From Corythucha ciliata (taxonomy: Eukaryota; Arthropoda; Insecta; Hemiptera; Tingidae), in assembly GCA_038030265.1 (NCBI GenBank), contig CM075938.1, positions 53,127,189-53,191,188 of the forward strand: a stretch of 64,000 nt of DNA, written 5' to 3'. Below, in pieces: positions 11,701 to 22,710 of the stretch. The number at the start of each line of letters is the position of its first letter. The first letter of the stretch is position 1. The position numbers and the translations under genes are program-made. The notes below the pieces were generated by a model. The model did no database searches. It worked only from the letters and a program-made list of their open reading frames with translations, and was not told where the DNA came from.

Positions 11701-14700
11701 ATGGGTCGCTATTGGCAACTAATCACGATCAACTTTAAACGAGATCAATTTTGATGGTGAAAATGGGCCTAAATTTCAGCTCAAATTGAAAAAAAGGGCC
11801 AACGTGGTTGAAAGTTGAGTAAAACGCCACAATAGATAAAAATCGCCGTCGTGGAAATTTAGAAAAGTGCTAATTCCCAGCTGAAAATTGAGTAAAAGCG
11901 CTAATTCACGGATAAAATGGGCAAAAAACCTAAAATGTTCAAAATTAAAAATACGCCGATTCTCGGCTTTTGAATGCAACTTATTTGTGGCTAAAAGTAA
12001 GAAAAAGCACTAATACAGAGCAGATACTAAGGGGCCTCATGGAGTTATCCGCCCCGGGCCCCGATAGGTGTAGGTCCGCCAGCGGCTGTGAAATGTAAAG
12101 GCTTTTCCCTCTGAGCCAAAAATGCCAATTAAGCACATTAAAATATAATTTTCGAGTGGGTCAGCCTTTCAAAGGCAAATTTCGTGGATCCCAAAGAACC
12201 AAATTTCTCGGGTTTTAATCACAAGAAAAGATCAACCAGGAGGACGAAACAGTTGATTCCAGAGTGGCATTCCTCTTCTTTATGGTCTTGACTGGAATTT
12301 TCTTGGTTAGATGGCTAGAATTGACAGTTTTCAGCCATTTAAGCCCAAATTTCAAAGATTGGGCCCTTTGAAAAATAAATTTTGAAGGATTGATTCCCTC
12401 AAAATACAACGGGGTTGACTCATTAAAAAGTCATACTTCACGGGGTTCAAGATGGCAATTTAACACGTTTGTGGCCTGCATAAAAGCAATTTCGTGGATT
12501 CGTCACTAAGGGAACCCAATTTTGCTGTTTTAGCAATTTCGAGAACCAATTCCACGTTTGGCTCCAAGCAGCTCCGGTGGTTATATTTGGCTCTTTCAAA
12601 GTCCAAAGTTTGCAGATCTGGCTGGTGAACCCGAATCATGTTGTGGAAGGTGCGAACGATAATTTTTTAGAAGGCAAATTCAACACGAAGCCATTTTTTC
12701 TCTCGATTCCTCAAACATCGGATTGGGGGGGCGCTGCTCCCCTAACCAGACCATTGGGGGGGGGGGGCATTCGCTGACCCTGAACCCCACTTCCGCCGCC
12801 ACTGCTGTTGAACCTGAAAACACAATAATTCGGCCCCAGCCTATAAGAGATATCACTGAATGCCGGGATTCGGGAATTGTCAGGAAATTTTCTGAAAATG
12901 GAAAATTTAGGGAATTCTATGGTTTTTTGAGAAACGCAAGGGAACAAAAGCGATTTCTTTACCGTTTATAGGGCGCAGAAAGTCAATTAATCGTTTTAAG
13001 AGCGCAAATATCCAGTTGGTCATTTTTTGGACGCGGATAGTCAGTTGAGCTCGTGCGAGGCTAAAAATTTAGAAAAAGGGTTAGTCGTGGTTTATGGGTG
13101 TCCCTTTATTTAAAAGTCTAAAATAGAGTAAGAGCAAACAAATATTCTGTTCTTGGGTCCATTCCGTGGCTAAAATTAAGAGAAAGCTGCGGAATAAATG
13201 GTGCGGGGCCTATGCCGATGGCTCTGCCTGCGCGGCCTATACGATTCTCAGCAACTTTAGGTAGATGGTGGGGGGGGGGGTTGAGAAAACGTGCCAAAAC
13301 GGCTAAAAACGCCGTAATAATCGTGAATAACTATATAGAGATCCAGTGAGCCGGTGTAGGTGGAACGTACAATCGCCCCCCCCCCCCAATCAAAGCCACT
13401 ATACCATTTCTCATGAAATGCCGCTTTGCATTTAATTTAAAAGCACTCAGTGACTAAAAAGTTACGAGTTAGCTCTAGGAACACTGACACTTGACATTTC
13501 GGTATTTAAATCCGAGCGTGGGCATACGGGCTCTCTTTGAATTGCCCACAAAATTAGCGTTTCCCTAGTTCCAATCCTGACATGTAATCAACCAGTAGAA
13601 TTTATTCGTTGCCGATCACGGCGCGTGGCCAGAGGGGGGCAGGGGTAGGCAGCTGCCCTCCCCCTAGACTCGAAAGAGCAGATTTAGTGGGGCAGCTGCC
13701 CACCCCTGAAAACGTTCTTAAAATTCAAATCCTTCTGGATAACCACATTTTGTTTCGTAGGTGCTCACATAATCAATTTCGATGATTTGTGTCGCTCACA
13801 AAACGAATTTTGCTTGGGTGACACAATTCAAAGAACAATTTCGCGGTTTTTGCGACCTAAAATACCGTTTTCACAAATTTGACACAACTAAAACGACAAT
13901 TTTTCAGATTTATCTTCTCTGAACAAAAAAACACTGGTAAAATTGCCAGTTTTTGGCCCATCTTAATTTCTGTACTAAAATTGCCATTTTTGTCGCTTTA
14001 AGGGCCGGGTCGACAATGTCCGTTTAAGCGTTGTTAAGGGTTTAATTTTAACGTTTTTGTGTGCAAATTTGGGTCGGGGTATACACTCTTAAAATTCAGC
14101 CTAAGGATAAACAGAACTTTGGACTCATGCGGTCAACCCTGGGCCTAAATCGCGATTAAGTAGTCATTTTAAGCTAAAATCGCCAGATTCTAGGTAAACC
14201 CACTAAATTTGTTTTCAAGGTGAAATCGCCAGTTTTTCAGTGAAGACATCAGTTTTCAGTTTCGGGGACAGTTTTAGGGTAAAAACTTCAATTTCGTCAT
14301 TTTTCAAACTCGTCATTTTTGTGGTACAACTGCCCGTATTGAGGTAAAACCTCCAGTTTCAGGCAAAAATTAGTTTTACGGTAAAATCACCAGTACGATT
14401 GAAAATCTTCAGTTTTGGCTTGAAATCGTCAGCTTTCAAGGCAGAATCCTTAGATTTGGCATAAAATAAATTGTTTACGGAAAAACACCAGTTTCGTTGT
14501 GATATCGTCAGTTTTTACGTAAAATATCCAGTTTTGAGGTAAAATAATGGGGGGGGGGGGAGACTGCTATTTTCAGGGTAAAATCGTCTGTTTAGGAAAG
14601 TTTTTGGGATGAAATCGTAAGTTTTGCGATTGGAACAGTCAGTTTTTGGGGTAAAATTGCCGGTTTTTGTGGAGAAATATTCAGAAAAACACTTCAGGTT

Positions 14701-17145
14701 TGGAGTATCGTCAGTTTTGAGGTAAATATAACCTATTTCGGAGTAAAACATTCATTTCTGAGGTTAAACCAAGGTGACTAAACTTTCTATAGGTGCCGCA
14801 GATCTTCGGCCATTACTGTCCTTCACCTACGTCACGAGCAGTCCCAACCGCCTTTGCGCTGGTTTATTGGGTTGTGATTTTTGAGAAATCATGAACTCTT
14901 CAATTTCAAAATTAACTTGCTCTGCAGCAATCGGGAGCAAAGGACTGCTGGTGACGTCATTCTCCACCCCTCCCGTCCGATGGGCAGGGGGAAATCTGCG
15001 GCACCTTTAGTAAAGTTTAGCAGTCACCTTGGGTTAAACCGTGAAATTTGGTTTTGGAACAAAATCGCCAATTTTGTAGCGACGTCCTTAGTTATGGGGC
15101 AACAAGTCAGCTTTAGCGTAAAATCGTCTATACATGTATAAAATCGTCAAATTTGGGGAAAATTCGTCAGTTTTGTGGTGAAATCGCCGGTTTTCAAGGC
15201 AGAGTCGTCCTTTTTGTCTTATAAAATCATCCGTTTTGGGTGAAAACTTTATTACAGTGTGACATTGTCAGTTTTGGATTAACATTTCCTATTTTGGGGG
15301 AAACTGTCGTTTCGTGTGTAAAAATATTGATTTTTTAAATGAAACAGAACAGTTTTAGGTTCAATAAATAGCTAGTTTTGTAGTGACATCTTCATCAGTG
15401 GTGTGTGTGTGTGTGGATGGGGTGGAGTAATACGTCAGCTTTGGCGAGAAGTCGTACGTGTTTTGAGGGATAAAATCAGAAGTTTTTAAAGCAGTGCAGT
15501 CTGTTTTGGTAAGATTATTCGTTTTTCACTAGTTCGGTTTAAGCCAGCCATGTTTTAGGGTGAAATCAATTCTGGGGTAAAGCCTTGGCTTTTAAAATCG
15601 TCAGTTGTGCTGTGTAATCTTTAATTTAGGAGTAACTCATCGGCTTTGGCGTAAAATCGTCAGTTATGAAATGAAATATTGAGTTATAGAGTGAAATCTT
15701 CAGTTTTGGGTTAAAAAAAGGCCGTTTTCAGATAGAAAATGTTGGATTTTCACGTCTCTCCAACAGTACGCTGATAAAAAGTCGGCCGTGCCAAGCCTTT
15801 CCTACAAAGTATCGATCTCCGGAGAAACCATTGCCAGTTTTTGGACAGAAAAACAGGAATTAAAGGTTAAAACCGATAGTTTCCCAACGGATAGGTGTCA
15901 GTTTTTGATGGATTTCGGACCTTTTGGAGAATTTCACTTTCCGGGGAAGAATTTGACGATTTAATGCGCCTATTTCAGATTTAATGAATTATAGCAGTTC
16001 TTTTGCTGTGGGGTCTCTAGTACATCCGACAACTTCTGCCGACCCCTGGATCAAGGGCTGGCTACGCCCCTGTTGCCGATTGTTTTAATTTTTTTTTTAT
16101 TTTTTTTGTCATTAGCTCTCAAGGGCCTATCGAACAAGGCCGAGGAGATGATCGAAAAGACAAAGACGTCGGTGGGTGAAATTGCGGCAGAGAAAAAAGC
16201 CGCCGCGTCGGCGATGCTCGAGGCTCAGGCGAAAAAAACTGGCGAAGCCCTTTTCCACGGCATTGGCAACGCCGAAGCGGGCGTCAACCAAGCGAAAGCC
16301 GACGCCATCGAAGGCTTTGACAAAGAGTTGTCGGCGGTCGAGTCTCAAATCGAGCAGGGAGTTCAAGACGTGAGTTATAAACTTTGACGTTAATTTATAA
16401 AATTGTTGTAACCCCTTCCCCGTTATAACGAAATATATTAACTATGGCAACAAAAAAATGAATATAAAAGACAAAGATAAGCGAGGAGAGCAAGCCCACG
16501 GAGAAGAAACCCGAAGAACCGGCTGCAGAACCGTCGTCAAACCCTCTCGGTGGATTCGATCCGAGTTCACTCCTATCGAAAGGCAGTTTGCTGACCGGCA
16601 ATTTGGACAAAGAAGCCGATAAAGTGGTTGATCAAGTTGTTCAAAAGGTACACTGAAGAATGATCGAAGGCTTGCTTGTACGGAAATACTAACAGGAATT
16701 AAATGGGCAATATTGTACTATACGGCGCACCCTGAAAAATTGAGAGAGAAAGAAAAAAAAATACTAACCATCGCTATAAATACGCGCTTATCGTAATAAA
16801 TCCAAACGCTGCTCTAACATTAAAAAATAGTCGTTTATTTTTACAATTAAATTAAGCTCACATTGTAAAAATTACGGCAGGTCAGCAAAGCGGCCGATGA
16901 CACGCTCAAAGAGGCGGATCAATACTTGGATCACAAACGTGACGAAGTTGTCAAGACCGTGCAAGAAGAAACGCAAAAAGTTTCGTCCGGGGCTTCCGAA
17001 GGGCTCAACTCCATGCTTGGAAAGGCCAAAGGGCTTCTTCCTTGTGAGTTTTGAAACCCCCCCTACCCCTACTCTCCTCACCACAACCGACACAAAATTT
17101 CTAATTCGATTATTCATTTTTTGGTGATTTTTTTTTTCAGTTTAA
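8795..17145 (+). CDS. Small Lys/Ala-rich amphipathic protein, LEA-like, five exons
   Basis: The predicted CDS joins 8795-8816, 16116-16369, 16471-16647, 16881-17043 and 17141-17145, giving about 206 residues. The start MFGGLGG is followed directly by GTAAGT; phase 1 is completed by the exon after TTTTTTTTGTCATTAG, and all later junctions (GTGAGT, GTACAC and GTGAGT donors) keep the frame. Exon 3 may begin at 16477 instead of 16471. The protein is charged and has no Cys and no signal peptide or membrane segment. Residues 8-92 and 150-200 form heptad or undecad-like Ala/Lys/Glu helices (for example KKAAASAMLEAQAKKTGEAL), separated by a Pro/Glu-rich linker. The pattern recalls LEA-like or apolipophorin-like helical proteins, but I do not recognise the gene and assign no function. 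Intron 1 is 7.3 kb and filled with repeats. Confidence 0.75.
8820..10357. other. Intron 1 of the LEA-like gene, left part
   Basis: AT-rich intronic sequence with poly-A and poly-G runs (about 9293-9302 and 9600-9617). No gene or clear repeat array is recognised. Confidence 0.5.
10358..12087 (+). repeat. Composite repeat element with family-1 arrays
   Basis: The element opens with GTAGCGCCCGAGGCAATGGC, a GGCCGCCCCGGGCC block and AAAAGCTTAAATATGG, then a core containing TTGGCTCCTTTCGACGATTT near 10517. Family-1 arrays fill about 10600-11190 and 11560-12025. The right edge near 12020-12087 reads GGGGCCTCATGG, then CCGCCCCGGGCCCCGATAGG and TCCGCCAGCGGCTG. It is the mirror counterpart of 5911-7795. 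A tRNA-like sequence and a G13 tract (11372 onward) lie inside it. Confidence 0.65.
11299..11372 (+). pseudogene. tRNA-like sequence (tRNA pseudogene or SINE head)
   Basis: A good A box (TAGCTCAGTTGGTTAGAGCA), a five-pair anticodon stem and a good T arm with B box GGGTTCGAATCCC are present at tRNA spacing. The anticodon loop CGCGAAA lacks U33; its central triplet would be CGA. The acceptor arms pair poorly (several mismatches). I therefore call a decayed tRNA or tRNA-derived element, not a functional tRNA. A run of about 13 G follows directly. Confidence 0.55.
12130..12690 (+). repeat. Degenerate family-2 array
   Basis: Diverged units of the type AACCAAATTTC plus GGCTCTTTCAAA continue through this intronic stretch. 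They are related to 2390-3000 and 63560-63665. A pair of G-rich boxes (12725-12735 and 12763-12774) follows at its right edge. Confidence 0.55.
13620..16067 (+). repeat. TIR-bounded composite element with ~21-bp array (family 5)
   Basis: The left edge reads GCGTGGCCAGAGG then GGCAGGGGTAGGCAGC. The right edge, on the minus strand, reads AACAGGGGCGTAGCCAGCCC then TTGATCCAGGGGTCGGCAG. The two ends are diverged inverted relatives. In between (about 13720-15730) runs an array of units such as GGGGTAAAATCGTCAGTTTT, strongly diverged, with some copies altered beyond recognition. No transposase frame is visible. The whole unit lies in intron 1 of the LEA-like gene and ends about 50 bp before exon 2. 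Confidence 0.6.
15774..15905 (+). repeat. Dispersed repeat shared with 38705-38870
   Basis: A block containing AAAAGTCGGCCGTGCCAAGC, then GTATCGATCTCCGGAGAAAC, CAGTTTTTGGACAGAAA and AAAACCGATAGTTTCCC is present again, diverged but collinear and in the same orientation, at 38705-38870. It lies at the right side of the family-5 array here and just after a family-1 array there. Confidence 0.65.
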
Positions 17146-18460
17146 TTAGCTGCTATTTTGAACACGCGTATTTTAGTGCGGCTTAGCTACAAAATAGTTT
17201 ACCTCCGTTGAGGTGTTTTATTCAGCGCTGTTAGGGCTAGCAAACAAAGTCAGCTTTGGTGCAGTACAACTATATGAAACTGCCATTTAGAACGTCAGTT
17301 ATAATTTATAGAAATACTCGGTAAACGATTTAAAGGCTAAAAATACTAATATTGTGTGTTCACCCGATGAAATCCTAAAATCAAACATAAATTAATCAAA
17401 ACACGCAATTTATAGTTATATTTTTATCGAAATGCGCACAATTTTTCTTTCAAGTAAGTTCTGAGTTGAGTTTAAAGCCGAATAACTTCAACAAGGACCA
17501 TTGGCGTTTTTCGTGCAGCCCTAAGTTCTCTTTAAGCTCTCTATTCATTGCTTTATCCAAATAATGTGATATTTTTTGTATTGTTTGTAACTTTTTTCCA
17601 GCGTTTTATTCCTTTAAATATTAAACTTCAGTGTAAAATGTGTTATTTTATTGCGTTATTCTGTTGAAACCTCTTAGGAAATATTGTGATCATTAAAGCG
17701 AACAACTTGAAACGTGAAAAAACGTTAAGTTACGCAATTTTCATAATAATTGTTGGTATTTTTAAAAGGATTAATGTGACAATTTGAAATTACGTTTGCA
17801 AGGAGTCTTATTGTTAGCCTCGTCGCTCTAGCTTTATATCACGTCAATTATTAATTGAGGAAGATGTTACGGTAAAATTAAAGATTATAAAACATGAAAA
17901 GTTCAACGAATACTTTAGACTCCCACCGGACGAAGCGGATTGGCTGAAGACGGCTTTACACACTACAACAATTCGTAACGATTCATTGTAACGATTTACA
18001 GTTGCGTGTAGATGGGAAATTGAGAAACTATTTTTCAAAGAAAACCCGTGTTTGTTTATCTTTTAATTCACTATTTTATTCTCGGTGTAATAAAATTTAA
18101 CAATTAAAATAAAATACACGGATGGCAATAAAATTAAATTTGCAATGGGTCCGACTTCGTCATTGAGCACTTGCCGAACAGGAGAGTTTGAATGCAAAGG
18201 AGGTCTTGTATGTTGGAAACGTCGAAAATATGTTTATAAGGCTAATGAGGACGACAAGTGAGCCAGAGAGAGGTAAGATGGCCAAATCTATTTTACCTTT
18301 TGCGGCTGCAAAAATTGACGGATTTTTACCCGGTGATGGCACAGAATTTGCAGAAATTGGGTCGCTGATTTTTCAAATCAGCGTAACCCGGAAATTTTAT
18401 ATTCAACATTTAAAAAATGTCACTCCAGCAAGTGGCTGACGTTCTAGAGTGCATTTCACC
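17146..18460. other. 3' flank of the LEA-like gene, no further gene recognised
   Basis: AT-rich unique-looking sequence. ATTAAA-type hexamers occur at about 17692, and AATAAA at about 18086 and 18106, so a poly(A) site is possible, but none is decisive. An 83-residue frame at 18188-18439 has no recognisable motif. Confidence 0.4.
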
Positions 18461-18469
18461 ACTACCCTA

Positions 18470-18785
18470 ATAGCACAGTTACGTTGCAGAGAAGTCACGA
18501 TGACGTCACATTGAGACGTGTGACTAACATTTTTAACGTTGCAGTAACGTAGCTTTGTGCAGTAATGTAGATTGTGAAGCCCTTTACGACATCGTGACGT
18601 GTTCGTAGGTCACTTTGTGACTTCACACTGAGGTTACAATGGGACGTATGTAGCGTTGGCGCATGTAGCACTTTTCGCTTGTTAGCACGTCTGACCTACA
18701 TTTGTAACGTTACTGCAACGTTGCAGCAATATACCCCTTGTGACGTTACAGAGGGAGGTCACGTCGCATCTGTCACATTTTTTGG
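18470..18785. repeat. ACGT-rich palindromic segment
   Basis: Within about 310 bp there are many ACGT cores: CGATGACGTCACATTG, TTAACGTTGCAGTAACG, GTAACGTTACTGCAACG, TTGTGACGTTACAG and others. Left and right parts share short inverted matches such as CGTTACTGCAACGTT. It looks like a worn inverted-repeat element. The CRE-type cores may be a by-product. Confidence 0.45.
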
Positions 18786-18989
18786 ATTAAAAGGGTGCAA
18801 TAATTGGATTCTCCGAGAAAACCCTGAGATTGGGCACGTCACGTTTTCTCTGAGCATCTCGTTATTTTGCAACTTGTTGAAAAGAAAGAAAATAATTATT
18901 TAAAAATAAAAATTGTTTTATTAGAAGAAAATGTGTGGATTTTACTCCTTCAAAGCAGCTTCCAAAGTGTGTAAACGTGTCGCATTAAG

Positions 18990-19165
18990 ATCCTGTTGGA
19001 TGAGCAGATAAAAGAAGACTGATGATCACGTCGTGGCACCTCTGCTCTGTGATGAGGCCGAAGCTGAGGAAGGCTCCAGTACCCGGAAGGGGGTCCGAGG
19101 GGCCCAATTGGTGGCCTTGGCGCCGCCGGACTCGACTTGGCCGGGACGGCAACCCCCCCCCCCCC
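18990..19165 (+). mobile_element. Orphan 3' end of a LINE related to the element at 56812-58826
   Basis: From about 19099 the sequence GGGGCCCAATTGGTGGCCTT continues as a CG-rich block ending CCGGGACGGCA and a C tract. This matches the 3' UTR end of the plus-strand LINE at 58741-58796 with few differences. There the block is followed by C6 and poly(A), here by C13 and ACAAAT. No reverse-transcriptase frame precedes it, so it is a severely 5'-truncated copy. Confidence 0.65.
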
Positions 19166-19239
19166 ACAAATCCGCGAAAGGACGCAGGGGGTAATTTCGC
19201 CCTAAGTCTCTGTATAAACAAGAAATATAATTTTACTTA

Positions 19240-20870
19240 GCCTTTTCCTTATTTTCGCCACGCATTACCGCTATTTCACCTTTTCTATCCGCCAATTAGC
19301 ACTTATGACCAAGTCTAAGCCATGAATTTCTCAATTTTAGCCACGAATGAGTGCTTTTTGTCAACTTTAGCTGCGGATTAGCGCTTTTCTCAATTTTGGC
19401 AGCGTGTATCGTTCTTCTTAATTTCTGCCACAGATTAGCGGTTTTGACCCCTCCTCCACCATAGCCATAAATTTGCGCATTTTCTCAATTTTAGCATTAC
19501 AGCAGCGATTTATTCAATTTTTTAGCAGGGGATTTGCACTTTTTTCAGTGTTAGCTGAAAATTAGCGTTTTTCTTAAGTGTTTTCCTCAATATTAGCCTC
19601 GGAATAGAGTGGTTTTCACAAATTTAGATTTTTTTTGGTTCACCATGCGCGATTTTTCTCAGTTTTATGCGCGAATTAGCGGATTTTTCACCCATTGCCA
19701 TAAATTGTCGCTTTTTCTCAATTTCTGCCTCAAGAAGTTCCCTTTAGAAGCCGCGAATGGCTTATAATTCAGTTTTGACGCAAATTAGAATTGTTCTCAA
19801 TTTTAGCGAATTTGCGTTTTGCGCAATTTCAGCTGTAAATTGCCGTTTTATCCTATTTTTAGCCGTGAATTGGCACTTTGTCTCAATTTAGTCTCAAAAT
19901 AACTTTCAAAATCTCTTAATTTTGGCCCGACAATTATTTATTTTCAAAATATTACCCGCAAATTAGCGGTTTTCCCCATTTTGCACCGTGTATTAGCAAT
20001 TTTATGTTACTTTATTTATGTATAGATTATTGATTCTTCTTAGTTCTAGCCCGTGAATCGTGGTTTTTATTTATAGCCGCGCATGAATTTCCAGTTTTTC
20101 TGAATTTTAGCCACAAAGTTGCCTTCAGAAGGCGCGTATTTAAATTAAAAAATTCAAATTTCACCACACTTTATCAGAGAATTAGTGATGTTCCTCAATT
20201 TTAGCAGCGAATTTGCGCTTGTTCTAAATTTTAGCGGCGTAGTAGCGTTTCCAACCCGTGCATTGTCCAATTATCTTAATTTTTACCAAGAATTGGCGTT
20301 TTCCTCAAGCTGCAAATTAGCAATTTTTTCCATTTTAGCAAAGAATTATCACTTCTTCTCAATGTGAAAACACAATAGTGATTTTTTCTAGTTGATTTTC
20401 TTCATTTGTATCCGCGAATTTACGTTTTTCCTCGACTTGCAAATTAGCGATTTTTCGTACTTTCATTTGTGAATTTGCTAAATATTTACCCGATAGCGTA
20501 TTTTTTTGGTCAATATTATAGCGTGTTATCTCAATTTTAACCGCGGAGTTGGTCCGAAAACAACACTTTTGCGCTGATTTCCACAATTCATTCGTGGAAT
20601 GGCAACCATGCACCGCGAATCAGCGATTTTTCGCAGTTACAGTCACGAATATTAGCGGTTTTTTAATTTGTTTGCCGCGTCAGCAAGGTGCAAATTGCCG
20701 ATCAGCACTTAATGAATCTGGGGATCTGGGGAAACGGTGTTTTTCTCTTTTTAGTCGTGAATTTTCCTCAAGATAGCGCGAATTTTCTCAATTTGAGCCA
20801 CCAGATTAGGGTTTTCGGGGGCTCAATCGAATATTTAACCCGCAGTCTTTGCTGATATCACTTGTAACGC
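19240..20870 (-). repeat. Long family-1 array, reverse orientation
   Basis: Units of CTCAATTTTAGCCGCGAATT plus AGCGCTTTTT type repeat for about 1.6 kb with strong divergence. Open frames of 60-85 codons here have no motifs. Confidence 0.75.
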
Positions 20871-21486
20871 TATGTTCTCCACAGGCGTGGATTCAGAGTC
20901 GGCTCAAGGAGGGGACCATGACCTCAGCAAACGCTATAACTGTTTGGCCAAAATATTCCTCGTCCCGACTGAAGTGAACTCAACCTTACGGGTGAAGGAG
21001 GGAAGTGTCATAGCCTCTCATGTCCCGCCGCTGGAACTTCTGCGACATGTCTTCGGACACGACGAACCCAATAATCTGCACGTTCAACCTCGCTCCCGCC
21101 TTATCTTTTGACCTCATTGCGACACGTTTCCTATAGGGGCAATTGAGAAATGTCCAATGGGGACTCATAGACCACGTCCGTTTCAAATAGAAACACTTTG
21201 AAAACATAAACATTCAGCCTAAAAACCGTCCCTATAGGCAATTTCTGGCTCAAAACCACGAATTTAGAGGTTTCTCGACACAGGAAGTCCAAAAATCGAG
21301 ACGAATTTCCGATCAGATGGACGGTTGAAGTGGTTCTCACTGTGATGCCACAGTTTTTGACCACTTATATTGCTCACGTTTGCATGAGGTTGTGAACAGT
21401 ATACAATCGGCAAGCTGCCTGAATTGCAGCAGAGTTCCAATCCACGGTACACGGTAAAAGCTTCGACTTGGCTGGCGGGGATACAG
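20870..21486. other. Unassigned segment
   Basis: A mixed-composition stretch with overlapping open frames on both strands (up to 131 codons extending into the next feature). None shows splice-site-bounded coding structure or a motif I recognise. Confidence 0.35.
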
Positions 21487-22058
21487 GCAGGGGCGGATAC
21501 ACAGATTTGACCGGCCCGGGGTACTTGAAAAATATCGGCCCAATTGACATATACAGGGTGTAAAAAAAAACAAAAAACGACTGGACAGAGAAACCCCAGT
21601 GAAGGGGCATCTCATTTCTGATCGAAATGACCATTTGCACTTTTCCGAAATTCCGCTTTGTTTCCGAGATATCCGCCATTTTTTTTTATCAGAAAAAGCC
21701 TGTTGCGCACGCAATAATTGTTGCAAGAGCAAAAATGATAAGCCTTGGAAATTATACTTCCGGAATTATATTTCCTTGCTAATAAGCTCAAAAACGTAGT
21801 GGATGTCGTCTGATCTGTATAAAAATAGGCTCTTTAAATAGAAAATTTTGTGCTCTTTCCAATGGGCTCATCATTTTTAATATTGCAACAATTATAGCGT
21901 GTGCAACAAGCTATTTCTGGGGGGGGAGAAACAGAAAACGGCGGATATCTCGGAAACAAAGCGGAATTTCGGAAAAGTGCAAATGGTCATTTCGATCAGA
22001 AATGAGTTACACCTTCATGGTTTTTCTCTGTCCGGTCGCTTTTTGTACACCCTGCATA
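21487..22058. mobile_element. Foldback element with ACAGGGTGTA termini
   Basis: From 21551 ATACAGGGTGTA, and ending near 22057 as TACACCCTGCAT, the outer arms of about 130 bp are inverted copies. The left arm holds TCATTTCTGATCGAAATGAC and TTTCCGAGATATCCGCC; the right arm holds their complements around 21930-22015. The 64 bp before it (CAGGGGCGGATACACAGATT and on) is another dispersed end that recurs at 37684. No transposase frame is present. Confidence 0.7.
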
Positions 22059-22109
22059 CAGAGTGATTCAGAGGGAATGTGACGAACTTGCACTGGTGAT
22101 TGTGGTGAT

Positions 22110-22710
22110 AGGCGAAGTCTCATTTTAGCCGTAAATTCGCGATTTTTCTCAATTTTTACCATAAATTAGCGCTTTTTGCTAGTTTGGCTGCAAATTTTCT
22201 CAATTTAACCCACAATTAGCAATTTATCATGATTATAACATTTCATTAGCGTTTTTCCTCATTTTAGCCGGTAAAATTATAGATTTTTGTACATTTCACC
22301 CACGAATTAGAGTTTTTCCCCAATTTTCGTCGCGAATTACGTAAAGCTTTTGGCTGTGGGTTAAGCGATTTTTTCACTTTCTGGCACAAAGCTACCTTTA
22401 GAAGCCGCAAATTTGACGTTTTGTCCATTCAAATCGCAAATTAGCCTTTTTCCCCCACTTCAGCGCTTCTCAATTTTATCGGTGAATTAGCCACGGATAA
22501 ACAATTTTCCGCTATTTAGCGGTGCATTAACGTTTTTTCTGAGTTTTTGCGGTGATTTCCTATTTTTCTTGATTTTAACCGCTAATGAGCCATTTTTCTC
22601 AATTTCATTCATGAGTTAGCGCTTTTTCTGTACTTTATCCGCGGAAGCTTTAAGGAAACTTGAGCCGCGAAGTAGCGCTTTTTCTTACTTCTGTCCGTGA
22701 ATTACTCGTA
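22110..22710 (-). repeat. Family-1 array, reverse orientation, left of a core
   Basis: CTCAATTTTAGCC-type units run right up to the lead sequence GTAGCGTACCGAG at about 22711. Beyond it the array continues in the opposite orientation, so the two arrays diverge from a shared core. Confidence 0.7.

Noticed and set aside
18188..18439. 83-codon frame next to the LEA-like gene
   Set aside because: No motif, no splice support, and the opposite strand is also open over the same stretch.
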